From assembly GCF_000422905.1 (NCBI RefSeq), contig NZ_AUGY01000018.1, positions 40,713 through 104,712 of the forward strand: DNA of 64,000 nucleotides, given 5' to 3'. Position 1 is the stretch's first letter; each line of letters starts with the position of its first letter. Below are positions 19,024-29,869 of the stretch, piece by piece. Below the pieces are notes generated by a model, which saw only the letters and a program-made list of their open reading frames with translations, had not been told where the DNA came from and ran no database searches. The position numbers were made by a program, and so were the translations under genes. The stretch is from Paenibacillus alginolyticus DSM 5050 = NBRC 15375 (GTDB lineage Bacteria > Bacillota > Bacilli > Paenibacillales > NBRC-103111).

Positions 19024-19995
19024 CTATTTATATACACCGTGGATCACCTCTTCAAATTCAGGCTCTTCCATATGTACGTCATCCATATCGCCCCAGCTGC
19101 TGACGATTCGCAGCACTTCCATCGCTTTCAGCTCCTGACGGTTGCAAGCGATCGTGAGACAATTCGCTTCTTGCTCCACCACGCGAAACGGAAGCTCCCA
19201 GCCGGCAGGAACTTGGATTTCACCTCGATAAGTAACCTTCATCATCGTTGGTAAGCCAATGCGCTCCCGCAGCTCATCGATCGACCCGTCATAGCCGATT
19301 TGCCCATGATTGATCACGATGACTCGTTTACACAATTGCTCGATATCATCCATATCATGCGTAGTCAGCAGAATCGTCTTACCGAAATCTCGATTTAATG
19401 TCTGAAGAAAGCCGCGAATGTTCCGCTTGGCGACAACATCCAATCCGATAGTCGGCTCATCCAGAAATAAAATATCCGGATCATGCAGCATCGAAGCCGC
19501 CAAATCGGCCCGCATCCGCTGACCAAGGGACAGCTTCCGCACAGGCGTGTCCATCAGCTCCTTCAGTTCCAGAAGCTCTGTCAATTCGCCTAATCTGCGG
19601 CGGGCGGTGCTTTCCTCCACCCGATACATCGCCGTAAGGATCTCATAAGAATCCTTCACCGGCAGATCCCACCACAGCTGACTGCGCTGACCGAATACAA
19701 CGCCAAGCTGCCTAACGACTCGCCTTCGATGCTTCTGAGGACTATACCCGTGGATTAACACCTCGCCGGAGGTGGGGTGAAGAATGCCGGTGAGCATTTT
19801 GATCGTCGTCGACTTTCCCGCTCCATTAGGTCCAATATACCCGACGAACTCGCCAGATTCAATCTCGAAGCTTACATCGTGCACCGCTTCCTTCTCTTTA
19901 TAGGCTCGTGAGAACAAAGTTCGAATGCCAGAGAACCTGCCTTCTCTGACTAGCGGAGTTTGAAAGGTTTTGCGCAAATTCGTTACGGTTATCAT
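19024..19995 (-). CDS. ABC transporter ATPase (NatA/DrrA-like exporter subunit)
   Basis: 323 aa. Walker A is YIGPNGAGKSTTIK, the signature is LSLGQRMRADLAAS, Walker B is ILFLDEPTIGLD and the H-loop is TTHDMDDIEQL. The extended N-terminus (FSRAYKEKEAVHDVSFEI) is characteristic of ATPases paired with two small ABC-2 permeases of the YP-type exporters. AAGGAGG lies 11 nt upstream of the ATG. It is the third gene of an operon with permeases at 20032 and 20820. The substrate is unknown. Confidence 0.92.
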   Translation of the reverse strand: MITVTNLRKTFQTPLVREGRFSGIRTLFSRAYKEKEAVHDVSFEIESGEFVGYIGPNGAGKSTTIKMLTGILHPTSGEVLIHGYSPQKHRRRVVRQLGVVFGQRSQLWWDLPVKDSYEILTAMYRVEESTARRRLGELTELLELKELMDTPVRKLSLGQRMRADLAASMLHDPDILFLDEPTIGLDVVAKRNIRGFLQTLNRDFGKTILLTTHDMDDIEQLCKRVIVINHGQIGYDGSIDELRERIGLPTMMKVTYRGEIQVPAGWELPFRVVEQEANCLTIACNRQELKAMEVLRIVSSWGDMDDVHMEEPEFEEVIHGVYK

Positions 19996-20031
19996 GTTTT
20001 CTTGTAATCCCTCCTTGTATGAAGCCCTTGA

Positions 20032-20823
20032 TTAACTTCCTGTGCTTTGATAGCGAGATAGTCCTAGCTTCCAGAAGCGCATGGCCAGCCAGAGCGCAGC
20101 GAATGAAACCGCAATAGTTCCTAGCAGCATCCCGATGCCGCCTTGATGTCTTAGCAAGTATAAAGTAGGTATGTAATTGACGAATCCTACCGGAACGAGC
20201 ACCAACAGCGCGCCCTGCAGCCACTTTGGATATAAGGAAAGCGGATAGCGCGCCGCGGTTTGAGAAGCGTCTTCGGTCATATTTTGCAGGGATTCGATCC
20301 GGGTCAGCCAAAAGCCGGCTGCTGCAGTTGCCAAACCAATGGCGAATAAAATAATGGCACCCGTTAGGATAATTAACACCGTTAAAGGTACGGCTGACCA
20401 TCCGATTTGTCCATTAGCCATCAAGGCTTTCATAGCGATAAAAAGTAAAATGATGCCTTGCCCTACTTCGGCAAATAAGACACGTGAATTTTGTGTCATC
20501 AGCGCCAGCAGCACAGGGACAGGCCGTGTGAGAAGCGCATCCAGATCACCGGAAACGAGATATTTCTCTAGATGATGCACATCGGAAGCCAGCGTGCGAT
20601 AGATCGCTTTGGATATCATCATGACCCCATACAGATAACACACCTCGTACAGTGTCCAGCCTTTGATATTGCCAAAACGCATCATCACGAGCGCCACCAT
20701 CAGAAATTCTGAGATATGTACAAAGGAAGCCATCACGGTCGAAAAAAAGAAATTAAACTTATACTGCATTCGGCTTCGCAAGCTCGCCTTGATCAGCAAT
20801 ATATAGAGCCTTACTGACATCAT
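20032..20823 (-). CDS. ABC-2 family permease (second half-transporter)
   Basis: 263 aa from the ATG at 20823, which overlaps the upstream permease stop; GGAGG is about 10 nt upstream. It begins MMSVRLYILLIKASLRSRMQ and has about six membrane segments. LYEVCYLYGVMMISKAIYRT and HHLEKYLVSGDLDALLTRPV are conserved features of this permease group. It presumably forms a heterodimer with the 20820-21596 product. The frame is open further upstream inside the neighbour and that extension is rejected. Confidence 0.88.
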   Translation of the reverse strand: MMSVRLYILLIKASLRSRMQYKFNFFFSTVMASFVHISEFLMVALVMMRFGNIKGWTLYEVCYLYGVMMISKAIYRTLASDVHHLEKYLVSGDLDALLTRPVPVLLALMTQNSRVLFAEVGQGIILLFIAMKALMANGQIGWSAVPLTVLIILTGAIILFAIGLATAAAGFWLTRIESLQNMTEDASQTAARYPLSLYPKWLQGALLVLVPVGFVNYIPTLYLLRHQGGIGMLLGTIAVSFAALWLAMRFWKLGLSRYQSTGS

Positions 20824-21596
20824 CCGCCTTGCACCTCCAGCTTTCTGCGTACCCCTTGCGTAACCGCCAAACAGACACAAGTAAACCCGATGCCCCATAG
20901 GAGAGCTCCGAGCACAACAGTTCCTTGTTCAAGCTGCATGTAAATACGAGTTGGGTAATAGAGTAGATAGGGATATGGTGTGTAAAAGCTAATCGTGCGG
21001 AGCCAACCTGGCAGCCATTCAAGCGGAATGAAAAAACCAGAGAGCAGTGTACTGAAGGAATAATTAACCCAGTAAAACCAACGAGATTCTGTGGTCCACA
21101 AGGCTGCTACGCCTATCAAATAATTTGTGCAAATGGAGATATATGCCGCCAAGACGAGCGCAATCGCTGTCCAGCCATAAACCGAAGCGTGATGTGGAAG
21201 CTGTAAGGAGAAAATAAAGTAATAGAGGGCATAAATCGGGATAAATTTATAAAGAAACTGATAATATACCTGGCCCCATTCCCGGCTCATCGCCTGATAG
21301 AATAAGTGTACCGGCCGCATGAGATCGACCGCAATTTGCCCGGTGCGCACCGATTGCTCGAGCCCGAGTCCATTCGTCGTGAACTGCGTAATCCAAAGGA
21401 TTGCTTGGTTAAAAGCAATATAACCTACAATCCCTTTAGCCCCGTATTCACCGAGTGACGAGTCGCTCCCCAAACCGGTCCAGATGCTGGCATAAATGAA
21501 GCCAAACACCGCGCTCACTGCATTGTGCAGCAGATGCGAACCGCGATACTGCAAATTCCTCGCATACGCCTTGCGCGCCAAAACCGCGAAAAGCAT
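20820..21596 (-). CDS. ABC-2 family permease (first half-transporter)
   Basis: 258 aa with about six membrane segments, AGGAGGTG directly upstream of the ATG. YRGSHLLHNAVSAVFGFIYASI and GYIAFNQAILWIT match the companion-permease type that precedes the second permease and ATPase in many Bacillota exporters. First gene of the operon; its promoter should lie in the 21600-21785 gap, which is shared with the LtaS-family terminator. Confidence 0.88.
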   Translation of the reverse strand: MLFAVLARKAYARNLQYRGSHLLHNAVSAVFGFIYASIWTGLGSDSSLGEYGAKGIVGYIAFNQAILWITQFTTNGLGLEQSVRTGQIAVDLMRPVHLFYQAMSREWGQVYYQFLYKFIPIYALYYFIFSLQLPHHASVYGWTAIALVLAAYISICTNYLIGVAALWTTESRWFYWVNYSFSTLLSGFFIPLEWLPGWLRTISFYTPYPYLLYYPTRIYMQLEQGTVVLGALLWGIGFTCVCLAVTQGVRRKLEVQGG

Positions 21597-21787
21597 AAAA
21601 CACCTCCTGAGCTGTTTTGATCCTTATCCACTAGCTTTTTTTTGCAGCCGCCGCGTAGAGACGGAAGTCTATATTACCAAAATTCCCCTAACCATGGCAA
21701 TGATTATTTTTTTACCGCAGATGAAGGCCACACTTAACGATGAAAAACATCGTCTCAGCTCACCGCCCTCCACCACAACTAAAATAC

Positions 21788-21832
21788 GAAAAAGTCCCCG
21801 TCTCGTCGCTCAAAGCAACAAACAGGGACTTC
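21788..21832 (-). terminator. Terminator after the LtaS-family gene
   Basis: Minus-strand hairpin with arms AAGTCCC/GGGACTT (21825-21831 with 21792-21798 region), followed by T-rich sequence, 13 bp past the stop at 21845. Confidence 0.7.
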
Positions 21833-21844
21833 TCTTCTATTCTC

Positions 21845-23857
21845 TTACTGCGCGCTCACCGGCTTAGCCGGCGGGGAATTACTGTTCACTCCCGCAGCTT
21901 GCACATGTTCTTCACCAAATTCAGCGTTATATTTATCCTGAGAGGTTTTCGTCAAATAGTCATGATCAATATGTTCAGCTAAGTACTGCTTGCCGAAAAG
22001 TAAATCGTACTGCACATTCCTGTAGTCATTAAGGAGTGCTTGCGATGATTCGGGAACCTTAGCATGGAGTTCTTGGTTCGCATCAACAACAAGGTTACTC
22101 AGTAGTCCTGGCACTTGCGCCGCCAATTCGGCATTCAATTTGAAGTTCGCCGGTTTTTCCATATGCAGCATATCCAGCACGTGGGCACCAAGGAAGGAAT
22201 CACTGAGCAGCGGAATGTCCTGCTTCGGCATATCGAAGTTCGACCAAGTAACAAGCGGGATGCTGTGCATCTTCTTCACTTCTTCCAGCGACCAATTATT
22301 CGCGTTGCTGCTTTGGATGAAGCCTGCTTCTTTATATACTTGATAATCTAATCCCAGCATCGGCAAATGGTCCCCATAGAATACGATCATCGTCGGTTCA
22401 TCCGATTGCTTGAAGTGATCGATCAGCATTTGCAAGCTCTGATCCGCATCGTGCGCGCCCTGCGCGTAGGTTTCAAGAATCGTTTTGGCTTCCGGCGTCA
22501 GGTCGCCTTGCGCTTTGAACTGATTTTCTCCATACCGAGGTTCATCATACGGCCCATGATTTTGCATGGTTACTGTGTACATAAACATAGGATCCTCGGT
22601 TTTATCTACTTCATCTATGATGCTCCTAGACACTTCGGCGTCAGAAATAAAATAACCCTTCGTTTCCGGATTCACGAAATACTCACTGCTCTTAAAGCTT
22701 TCGAAGCCTAACTCCTTATACACCGAATTACGGTTCCAGAACCAGCCTTCATAGGAGTGAATTCCCATGCTTTTGTAGCCCTGATCGGCAAAATAACTCG
22801 CCAAACTCGGTACTGGTTTCGTTATATATTGTTGATACGGAATGGACCCTCCTGGCAGAAAGCTCATTGAGTTCCCCGTCAACACTTCGAATTCCACATT
22901 GCTGGTACCGCCACCGAATTGGGGGGACAACAGATATCCGGAACTCGACTCTTTCTGCAAGCGGTGGAGGGTGGGCACCGGATCTTCACTGAACTTCACA
23001 TTCGTTAGCAAAGTTGGATCCCAGAACGCTTCACTCATAATGAAAATCACGTTCGGCTTCTTCCCTTTTAGAGAATCAGCATCTACGGACTTTTTCAGTC
23101 CTGCCGTTTGCGTGCCTGCTTCTTGTAGATTAGCTGCAACGGTTGCAATACTCTGATCGCTATACGTTTCTGGCTTTTGAACGATCGAATTTTTGACATT
23201 AAGGGTGAAAGCTAACGCTAATCCATTATTCGCATAGTTCTCTTTCTGATTCCACACAATTTCGTTTACACCCAAATGGTCAAGAATTTTGCCAGCTAAC
23301 GGTGTTTTGATTGCAAATGCATATAAGGCATAGAGCGAGAACAGCCCTAAACCAATTCGACTGATGATAGAAAACGATATGCGCGGAAGAATCCATTTCA
23401 GTAAAAATACAAGAATGACCGCGATGACCACAGCTCCGATTCGGAGAAGTGCGGCTTTCCCTGTTACGAGCGAAGCAATATCCATACTTTCTTTATTCAG
23501 CAAAATATCCCACGGGAAGAATGGCTCCCCAATCATTTTCACCTTCATATAAGAGATCAGTGCCATTAGTCCGAGCAATAAAGTTGTGATGGATCCGGAA
23601 ATAGCTAATGATCCTACAACCGCATAAATGAAAGCTAGTAAACAAAAGGACAGTCCTACATTTAATAGAAAAAGTGGTCGATTAGTTGTTATCCATTGGA
23701 CTGTTTCATGCAAGGAACCACGTTCTAGAAGTTCCATTCCGGCTACTGAAAGTACAGGTAAGACTATCATAAATAACAAAAGCGAAATCGTCGCTCCCAG
23801 ACGGTTTGGTCTCATCTTCTTAGGAAGATGGTTCCGGGGCTTCAAATTCAAGTGCAT
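21845..23857 (-). CDS. LtaS-family membrane sulfatase (lipoteichoic acid synthase-like)
   Basis: 670 aa. Five membrane helices fill about residues 20-190, followed by a linker and an extracellular sulfatase domain from about 270. KPNVIFIMSEAFWDP carries the metal-binding Glu, GGGTSNVEFEVLTGNS the likely nucleophile Thr (about 317), and FYGDHLPMLG the metal Asp-His pair. Family enzymes transfer glycerol-phosphate or phosphoethanolamine on the outer face of the membrane. The sequence is closer to the broader LTA-synthase/MdoB group than to B. subtilis LtaS, so substrate is uncertain. GAGGAGAG precedes the ATG. The C-terminal tail is Pro/Ser-rich. Confidence 0.88.
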   Translation of the reverse strand: MHLNLKPRNHLPKKMRPNRLGATISLLLFMIVLPVLSVAGMELLERGSLHETVQWITTNRPLFLLNVGLSFCLLAFIYAVVGSLAISGSITTLLLGLMALISYMKVKMIGEPFFPWDILLNKESMDIASLVTGKAALLRIGAVVIAVILVFLLKWILPRISFSIISRIGLGLFSLYALYAFAIKTPLAGKILDHLGVNEIVWNQKENYANNGLALAFTLNVKNSIVQKPETYSDQSIATVAANLQEAGTQTAGLKKSVDADSLKGKKPNVIFIMSEAFWDPTLLTNVKFSEDPVPTLHRLQKESSSGYLLSPQFGGGTSNVEFEVLTGNSMSFLPGGSIPYQQYITKPVPSLASYFADQGYKSMGIHSYEGWFWNRNSVYKELGFESFKSSEYFVNPETKGYFISDAEVSRSIIDEVDKTEDPMFMYTVTMQNHGPYDEPRYGENQFKAQGDLTPEAKTILETYAQGAHDADQSLQMLIDHFKQSDEPTMIVFYGDHLPMLGLDYQVYKEAGFIQSSNANNWSLEEVKKMHSIPLVTWSNFDMPKQDIPLLSDSFLGAHVLDMLHMEKPANFKLNAELAAQVPGLLSNLVVDANQELHAKVPESSQALLNDYRNVQYDLLFGKQYLAEHIDHDYLTKTSQDKYNAEFGEEHVQAAGVNSNSPPAKPVSAQ

Positions 23858-23954
23858 ATTGCATCACTCTCCTCTTGCCCCTATTATAGACATCAAATGT
23901 GAAGGAATTATGTAGCTAACCTTAAAGGAACCTTAGTGTTACCATATATACCCA

Positions 23955-24275
23955 TTATTTAAGCCCTGCCAGCCATGACGCCAACGCCTTCAATTCTTCC
24001 TCTTTCAGTGCCACTTGGAACGGCGGCATTCCGCCACCACCCTTTTGAATACGCTTTATGATCTCGGCTTCATCTAAACGTTCTCCTACTTTTTGGATAT
24101 TAGGGCCTTGTCCGCCTTGTAATTGATTTCCATGACACGAGATGCAGAAATTTTGATAAATCTTAGGAACATCCACTTTTACCGCGGCAGGCTGCGTTTC
24201 ATTTTGTTTATTTCCACAGGCGGATAAGCCGAGAGCCAGAACAATGACGCCAAACAGTTTTAATTTCATGCGCAC
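23955..24275 (-). CDS. Membrane-anchored c-type cytochrome lipoprotein
   Basis: 106 aa. A signal peptide ends in the lipobox LSAC (Cys about 20). One heme is bound covalently through CISCH, with the distal Met in GGGGMPPF. The size and fold match the small cytochromes c550/c551 (CccA/CccB-like) of Bacillus, which shuttle electrons on the outer membrane face to cytochrome oxidase. GTG at 24275 (AAGGAG 4-5 nt away) and ATG at 24269 (10 nt) are both plausible starts. It is upstream of and parallel to the LtaS-family gene with a 97-bp gap. Confidence 0.9.
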   Translation of the reverse strand: MRMKLKLFGVIVLALGLSACGNKQNETQPAAVKVDVPKIYQNFCISCHGNQLQGGQGPNIQKVGERLDEAEIIKRIQKGGGGMPPFQVALKEEELKALASWLAGLK

Positions 24276-24397
24276 GAAACTCCTTCAATCAGTTCTATTT
24301 CTCTCATCATACCAGAGCATAGATTGTAAAATAAAGGAGTACTCCCGATAGAACGATCCTCCCGAAAATTCAGTAAAATAAAATTTCACATATATTA

Positions 24398-24426
24398 TTG
24401 AATGTTGAAATATTATTTTGTATGCT
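24398..24426 (+). promoter_or_regulatory. Sigma-A-type promoter for the YngK-like gene
   Basis: TTGAAT (24398-24403), 17-nt spacer, TATGCT (24421-24426). It gives a leader of about 105 nt that contains GCCGAAAT...ATTTCGGC-type complementarity and the cre at 24502-24515. Confidence 0.5.
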
Positions 24427-24501
24427 AAAGGCAGCCGAAATTTTTTATAACATTTGCTAAGAGAAAGGAAGAAAGGAGGAAAACCGTATTTTCGGCAATT
24501 A

Positions 24502-24515
24502 TGTAAGCGAATACA
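24502..24515 (+). promoter_or_regulatory. Catabolite-responsive element (cre), CcpA site
   Basis: TGTAAGCGAATACA matches the cre consensus TGWAANCGNTNWCA at all but one defined position. It is the centre of a longer palindrome, ATTATGTA/TACATAAT (24498-24519). Lying about 75 bp downstream of the proposed -10 box, it would act as a roadblock repressor site when preferred sugars are present. Confidence 0.7.
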
Positions 24516-24538
24516 TAATGAGAAGGAAGTGAATCCCG

Positions 24539-27500
24539 TTGAAGAAATCTGTTCAAAGTCGCACAGTTTCAATCCCTTTTACCATGGCCTTATTATTATT
24601 CTTGAGCACAATCATGTTCGGTGTACCCGTTGTTAGCGCGGACACGGAGGCTGCTTTGAGCGCAGATATGCAGACGTCAGCTGTCGTTCAAGCTACCGCC
24701 GATGTGGAAGGCTTTGAGCAAACGGCTAATCTCTTCTCGTCCTCGGCAAGGGCGACGGCAAGCATCGGTCTCATCAGCCGACCGGAAACGATTTATTACG
24801 GCTATCATGCTGTTAAATTGTCCTATGATTTTACCGGAACGATTGGAACCTCGGCGGCTTATGTTAACTTCAAGGATCCTGACGGCACAACGGGCAGAAC
24901 GCTGCAGGGACTTCCGAAGAAACTCGGCCTCTGGGTGTACGGCGATGGCAACAACCATTGGCTGCGCGCTCAAGTCAAAGATTCGGCGGGAACCGTCTCA
25001 GCGCTTGACTTCACCTCCGGCAACGGACTGAGTTGGACTGGCTGGAAGTACATAACGGTATCAATTCCGACCTCGCTGAAGGCTCCGATTAAGCTCAATC
25101 AAATCTATTTGGCAGAGACCAAAGACAACAATAAAAACAAAGGCGCGCTTTATTTTGACCAATTGACGGCGTTTTACACGGATTCGACCGTTTACGGGCT
25201 CGATTTAGCGGATCTTCCTCCGCTTCAGGTTGGGGAATCGAAGAAGGCGCAAGTATTCGCGACTTACCAGAACGCAGCGGAGCCGGTTCCAGTTACAAGC
25301 GGGCTATCTTTCCGAAGCAGCAACGATCAGGTCGCAACCGTCGACGTAAGCGGCACCGTCCGGGCGCTGCAGGCAGGCACAGCGACGATCTATGCCTCCT
25401 ATGGAACGGCTCCAGAAGCATCCTACGTGCTGACTGTCTCAACAAGTGCTGCCGTGCCGTCGAAATTAGAACAATCTTCCTTGGAGAAGCTGGAATCAGG
25501 CTCTACGAACAAAATTCGCCTGTACGCCGTATACCCGGACATGACTGAACCCGTTACCGTGCAGAGCGGAGCAACGTTTGAAAGCAGCACTCCTGATGTT
25601 GCAACCGTCGATGCCGATGGCGTGGTGAAAGCCGTAAAACCTGGAACGACAACGATCACAATGTCCTATAAAGGCGTTTCAACGGCTTATACGTTGAATG
25701 TAAACGCCCCTGTACCGGTATTGCAGAGCATCAAGCTGACCGAGCTCCACACGATGACGCTTGGCGATACCTTGCAGGCGAAGGTGCTCGGCACCTACAC
25801 ATGGCTTTCGGACCCCGTTCAGCTGACTAGCGGTGTTACGTATACGAGCAGTAACCCGGCGATCGCCGCGGTGAGCGCAAGCGGAATCGTTACGGCACTG
25901 AAATTCGGCACCTCCCGGATTACCGCGACGTATGCCGGGAAAACGAGCGATTTCTACTTGGTGGTGAACAATGTGACAGCCATTCCGAAGTCAGAGCTCC
26001 GAGCTGCCTGGATCGCAACCGTTGACAATATCGACTGGCCGGACAAAGGCGTAACGGACCCGGAGCAGCAAAAACGCGATTTCATCAAGCTGCTGGACCA
26101 ACTGCAAGCTACGGGGATCAACGCGGTCATCGTACAGGTAAAGCCGACGGCGGATTCCTTGTACCCGTCCCATTTCGGTCCATGGTCGGAATGGCTGACA
26201 GGCGTGCAGGGCAAGGATCCCGGGTATAACCCGCTTGCGTTCATGCTGGAGGAAGTGCATAAGCGCAATATGGAGTTCCACGCTTGGTTCAACCCCTATC
26301 GGATCAGCTTGCAGGATCGTCTCGACAAGCTGGTACCGGATCACCCGGCGCGCCAGCATCCGGACTGGGTCGTTTCGTACGGCGGAAAGCTGTATTTCAA
26401 CCCTGGAATTCCGGAAGCGAAGCAATTCATCATGGACGGAATTATGGAAGTCGTTAAAAATTACGATGTCGATGCGGTTCATTTTGACGATTACTTCTAT
26501 CCGTACCCGGTCAGCGGGGTGGACTTCCCCGACCAAGTTGCGTTCCAGAAATACGGCGCGGGCTTTGCAAGCATAGCGGACTGGAGACGTAACAACGTCA
26601 ATTCGTTCGTACAGGAAATAGGCGCCAGAATCAAGCAGGAGAAAAGCTACGTCAAATTCGGCATTAGTCCGTTCGGCATCTGGAGAAACAAAGGGGAAGA
26701 TCCGGCAGGCTCCGATACGAATGGTCTCAGCAGCTACGACGCCATCTATGCGGACTCGAAAAAATGGGTCGACCAGCAGTGGATCGATTACATCGCACCG
26801 CAAATCTATTGGTACATGGGCTATTCGCCGGCCGCGTACGACAAGCTGATCGAATGGTGGAACGGCGTCGTTGCCAATAAAAACGTTCACCTTTACAGTG
26901 GGCAGGCCACCTACCGCATCGGCTCAAACGATCCGAGTTGGCTAAACCCGAACGAAATGCCAGACCAAGTAAGCTATAATCGCAATTTCAGCAGCGTCAA
27001 AGGCAGCATCTTCTTCAGCGCCAAATGGCTGCCGGCGAATCCGCTGGGCTTTACAGACCGGTTAAAAACCGATCTCTACCGCTACCCGGCCCTTGTCCCT
27101 GCGATGCCTTGGCTCGACAATCAAGCGCCGGCCGCCCCTGCTCTCGCTTCGGCCATCCGCAAAGCACCCGGTGTGGAGCTGACTTGGGCGAATGGTGCAT
27201 CAGACGCGGCCTACTTTACCGTATACCGTTTCGCGGGTGATACGGCAGGAAGCTTGCAGGATGCAACGAAGATCGTCGCTACCGTTCGCAAGCAGGAGGG
27301 CGCGAAGGGAACGTTCGTCGACCGGACAGCTGTTGACGGCGCGCGATATACGTATGTCATTACCGCTGTGGACCGCCTCCATAACGAAAGTGCGGCCAGC
27401 AACACGATTGCGATAACGAATGTGCTTGATGTGACCGCACCTGTGACGACGGCAACCGCCCAAGGAACGATCCGTAACGGCTGGTACGTTTCGGAGGCGA

Positions 27501-28129
27501 CTGTGACACTCACGGCTACGGATGACCTGACAGGCGTCAGCTCCACGCAATACAGCACCGACAACGGCATAAGCTGGCAGCCGTACGGCGGTCCTATTAC
27601 CATTGAGGCCGACGGCGGGACCACCCTTCTTTACCGGTCCGAGGATGCTGCCGGCAACGTGGAACAAGCGAAAAGCTCGGAAATTAGCATCGACCGGACG
27701 GCTCCCGTGATTCAAATCAGCGGCGGAACCACATACACTGTAGACCAAACCGTCCAAATAAAGTGTACCGCTTCCGATACGGTTTCTGGCCTCGTTTATA
27801 ATCCTTGCTCCGCGCTCCTTGTCGATGCTCCGGCCTATGAGATTGGTCTCGGCTCGCACGTCGTGACCATCGATGTTCAGGATACCGCAGGCAACACAGC
27901 ATCCGCATCGTTTACGTACACGGTACAGACGACCGTTAGTTCCATTTCAAACGTAACCCGTACATTTGTAACAGGTCCGGGAGCCGACGGGGTTACGAAC
28001 TCGCTTGTGAAAAAGCTTGAGCACGGTAATTACGACGCATTTATCCATGAAGTGCAGGCACAAACCGGCAAAAGGCTGACGGCTCATCAGGCCGACGTCT
28101 TGATCCGTTTAGCGGCGTCTCTGCAATAA
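24539..28129 (+). CDS. Secreted glycoside hydrolase-like protein (YngK/GHL10 family) with Big_2, FN3 and Ig-like modules
   Basis: 1,196 aa starting at TTG 24539 with AAGGAAGTGA upstream. The signal peptide covers about 1-34. Modules: a carbohydrate-binding-like region (60-215), three Big_2 repeats (about 215-300, 300-392, 394-478, each with a Val-Ala-x-Val-Asp/Ser pattern), a GHL10 catalytic TIM barrel (about 481-857) beginning SELRAAWIATVDNIDWP and containing VIVQVKPTADSLYPS, HAWFNPYR, DAVHFDDYFYPYP and FGISPFGIWRN, an FN3-like module (864-957), two Ig-like modules (964-1130) and a tail. YngK-type enzymes are thought to act on cell-wall or polysaccharide glycosides; the substrate is not established here. 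Carbon repression is suggested by the upstream cre. Confidence 0.9.
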   Translation: MKKSVQSRTVSIPFTMALLLFLSTIMFGVPVVSADTEAALSADMQTSAVVQATADVEGFEQTANLFSSSARATASIGLISRPETIYYGYHAVKLSYDFTGTIGTSAAYVNFKDPDGTTGRTLQGLPKKLGLWVYGDGNNHWLRAQVKDSAGTVSALDFTSGNGLSWTGWKYITVSIPTSLKAPIKLNQIYLAETKDNNKNKGALYFDQLTAFYTDSTVYGLDLADLPPLQVGESKKAQVFATYQNAAEPVPVTSGLSFRSSNDQVATVDVSGTVRALQAGTATIYASYGTAPEASYVLTVSTSAAVPSKLEQSSLEKLESGSTNKIRLYAVYPDMTEPVTVQSGATFESSTPDVATVDADGVVKAVKPGTTTITMSYKGVSTAYTLNVNAPVPVLQSIKLTELHTMTLGDTLQAKVLGTYTWLSDPVQLTSGVTYTSSNPAIAAVSASGIVTALKFGTSRITATYAGKTSDFYLVVNNVTAIPKSELRAAWIATVDNIDWPDKGVTDPEQQKRDFIKLLDQLQATGINAVIVQVKPTADSLYPSHFGPWSEWLTGVQGKDPGYNPLAFMLEEVHKRNMEFHAWFNPYRISLQDRLDKLVPDHPARQHPDWVVSYGGKLYFNPGIPEAKQFIMDGIMEVVKNYDVDAVHFDDYFYPYPVSGVDFPDQVAFQKYGAGFASIADWRRNNVNSFVQEIGARIKQEKSYVKFGISPFGIWRNKGEDPAGSDTNGLSSYDAIYADSKKWVDQQWIDYIAPQIYWYMGYSPAAYDKLIEWWNGVVANKNVHLYSGQATYRIGSNDPSWLNPNEMPDQVSYNRNFSSVKGSIFFSAKWLPANPLGFTDRLKTDLYRYPALVPAMPWLDNQAPAAPALASAIRKAPGVELTWANGASDAAYFTVYRFAGDTAGSLQDATKIVATVRKQEGAKGTFVDRTAVDGARYTYVITAVDRLHNESAASNTIAITNVLDVTAPVTTATAQGTIRNGWYVSEATVTLTATDDLTGVSSTQYSTDNGISWQPYGGPITIEADGGTTLLYRSEDAAGNVEQAKSSEISIDRTAPVIQISGGTTYTVDQTVQIKCTASDTVSGLVYNPCSALLVDAPAYEIGLGSHVVTIDVQDTAGNTASASFTYTVQTTVSSISNVTRTFVTGPGADGVTNSLVKKLEHGNYDAFIHEVQAQTGKRLTAHQADVLIRLAASLQ

Positions 28130-28155
28130 ACCGTAAAGGCTGCTGATAAAATAAA

Positions 28156-28187
28156 AGACATGGCCGGGGTAGTCCCCGGCCATGTCT
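28156..28187. terminator. Bidirectional terminator between YngK-like gene and abfA
   Basis: Perfect 14-bp stem AGACATGGCCGGGG/CCCCGGCCATGTCT with a 4-nt loop; flanked by AAAATAAA on the left and TATTATT on the right, serving both convergent genes. Confidence 0.92.
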
Positions 28188-28192
28188 TATTA

Positions 28193-29742
<1,550 letters not shown>

Positions 29743-29825
29743 CAGTTAATACATTTATTATGTTAATGACTCTATTAAACAATAATCTGCAGAGGATTTC
29801 AAGCTTTTCATCTGCCTTCTGTTGC

Positions 29826-29843
29826 ATTCATATTTTCATTAAT
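29826..29843 (+). promoter_or_regulatory. Operator copy 2 at the ArsR-type regulator promoter
   Basis: ATTCATATTTTCATTAAT, inverted partner of 29725-29742 (17/18). It lies between TTGCAT and TCTACT on the plus strand, 26 nt before the regulator start, the mirror image of the abfA arrangement. Autorepression by the divergent regulator is inferred. Confidence 0.65.
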
Positions 29844-29869
29844 TAGTCTACTTAAGAGGAGATTGTCCG

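Noticed and set aside
25991..26890. 299-codon minus-strand frame in the YngK-like gene
   Set aside because: Antisense to the catalytic barrel; its length comes from codon bias on the coding strand.
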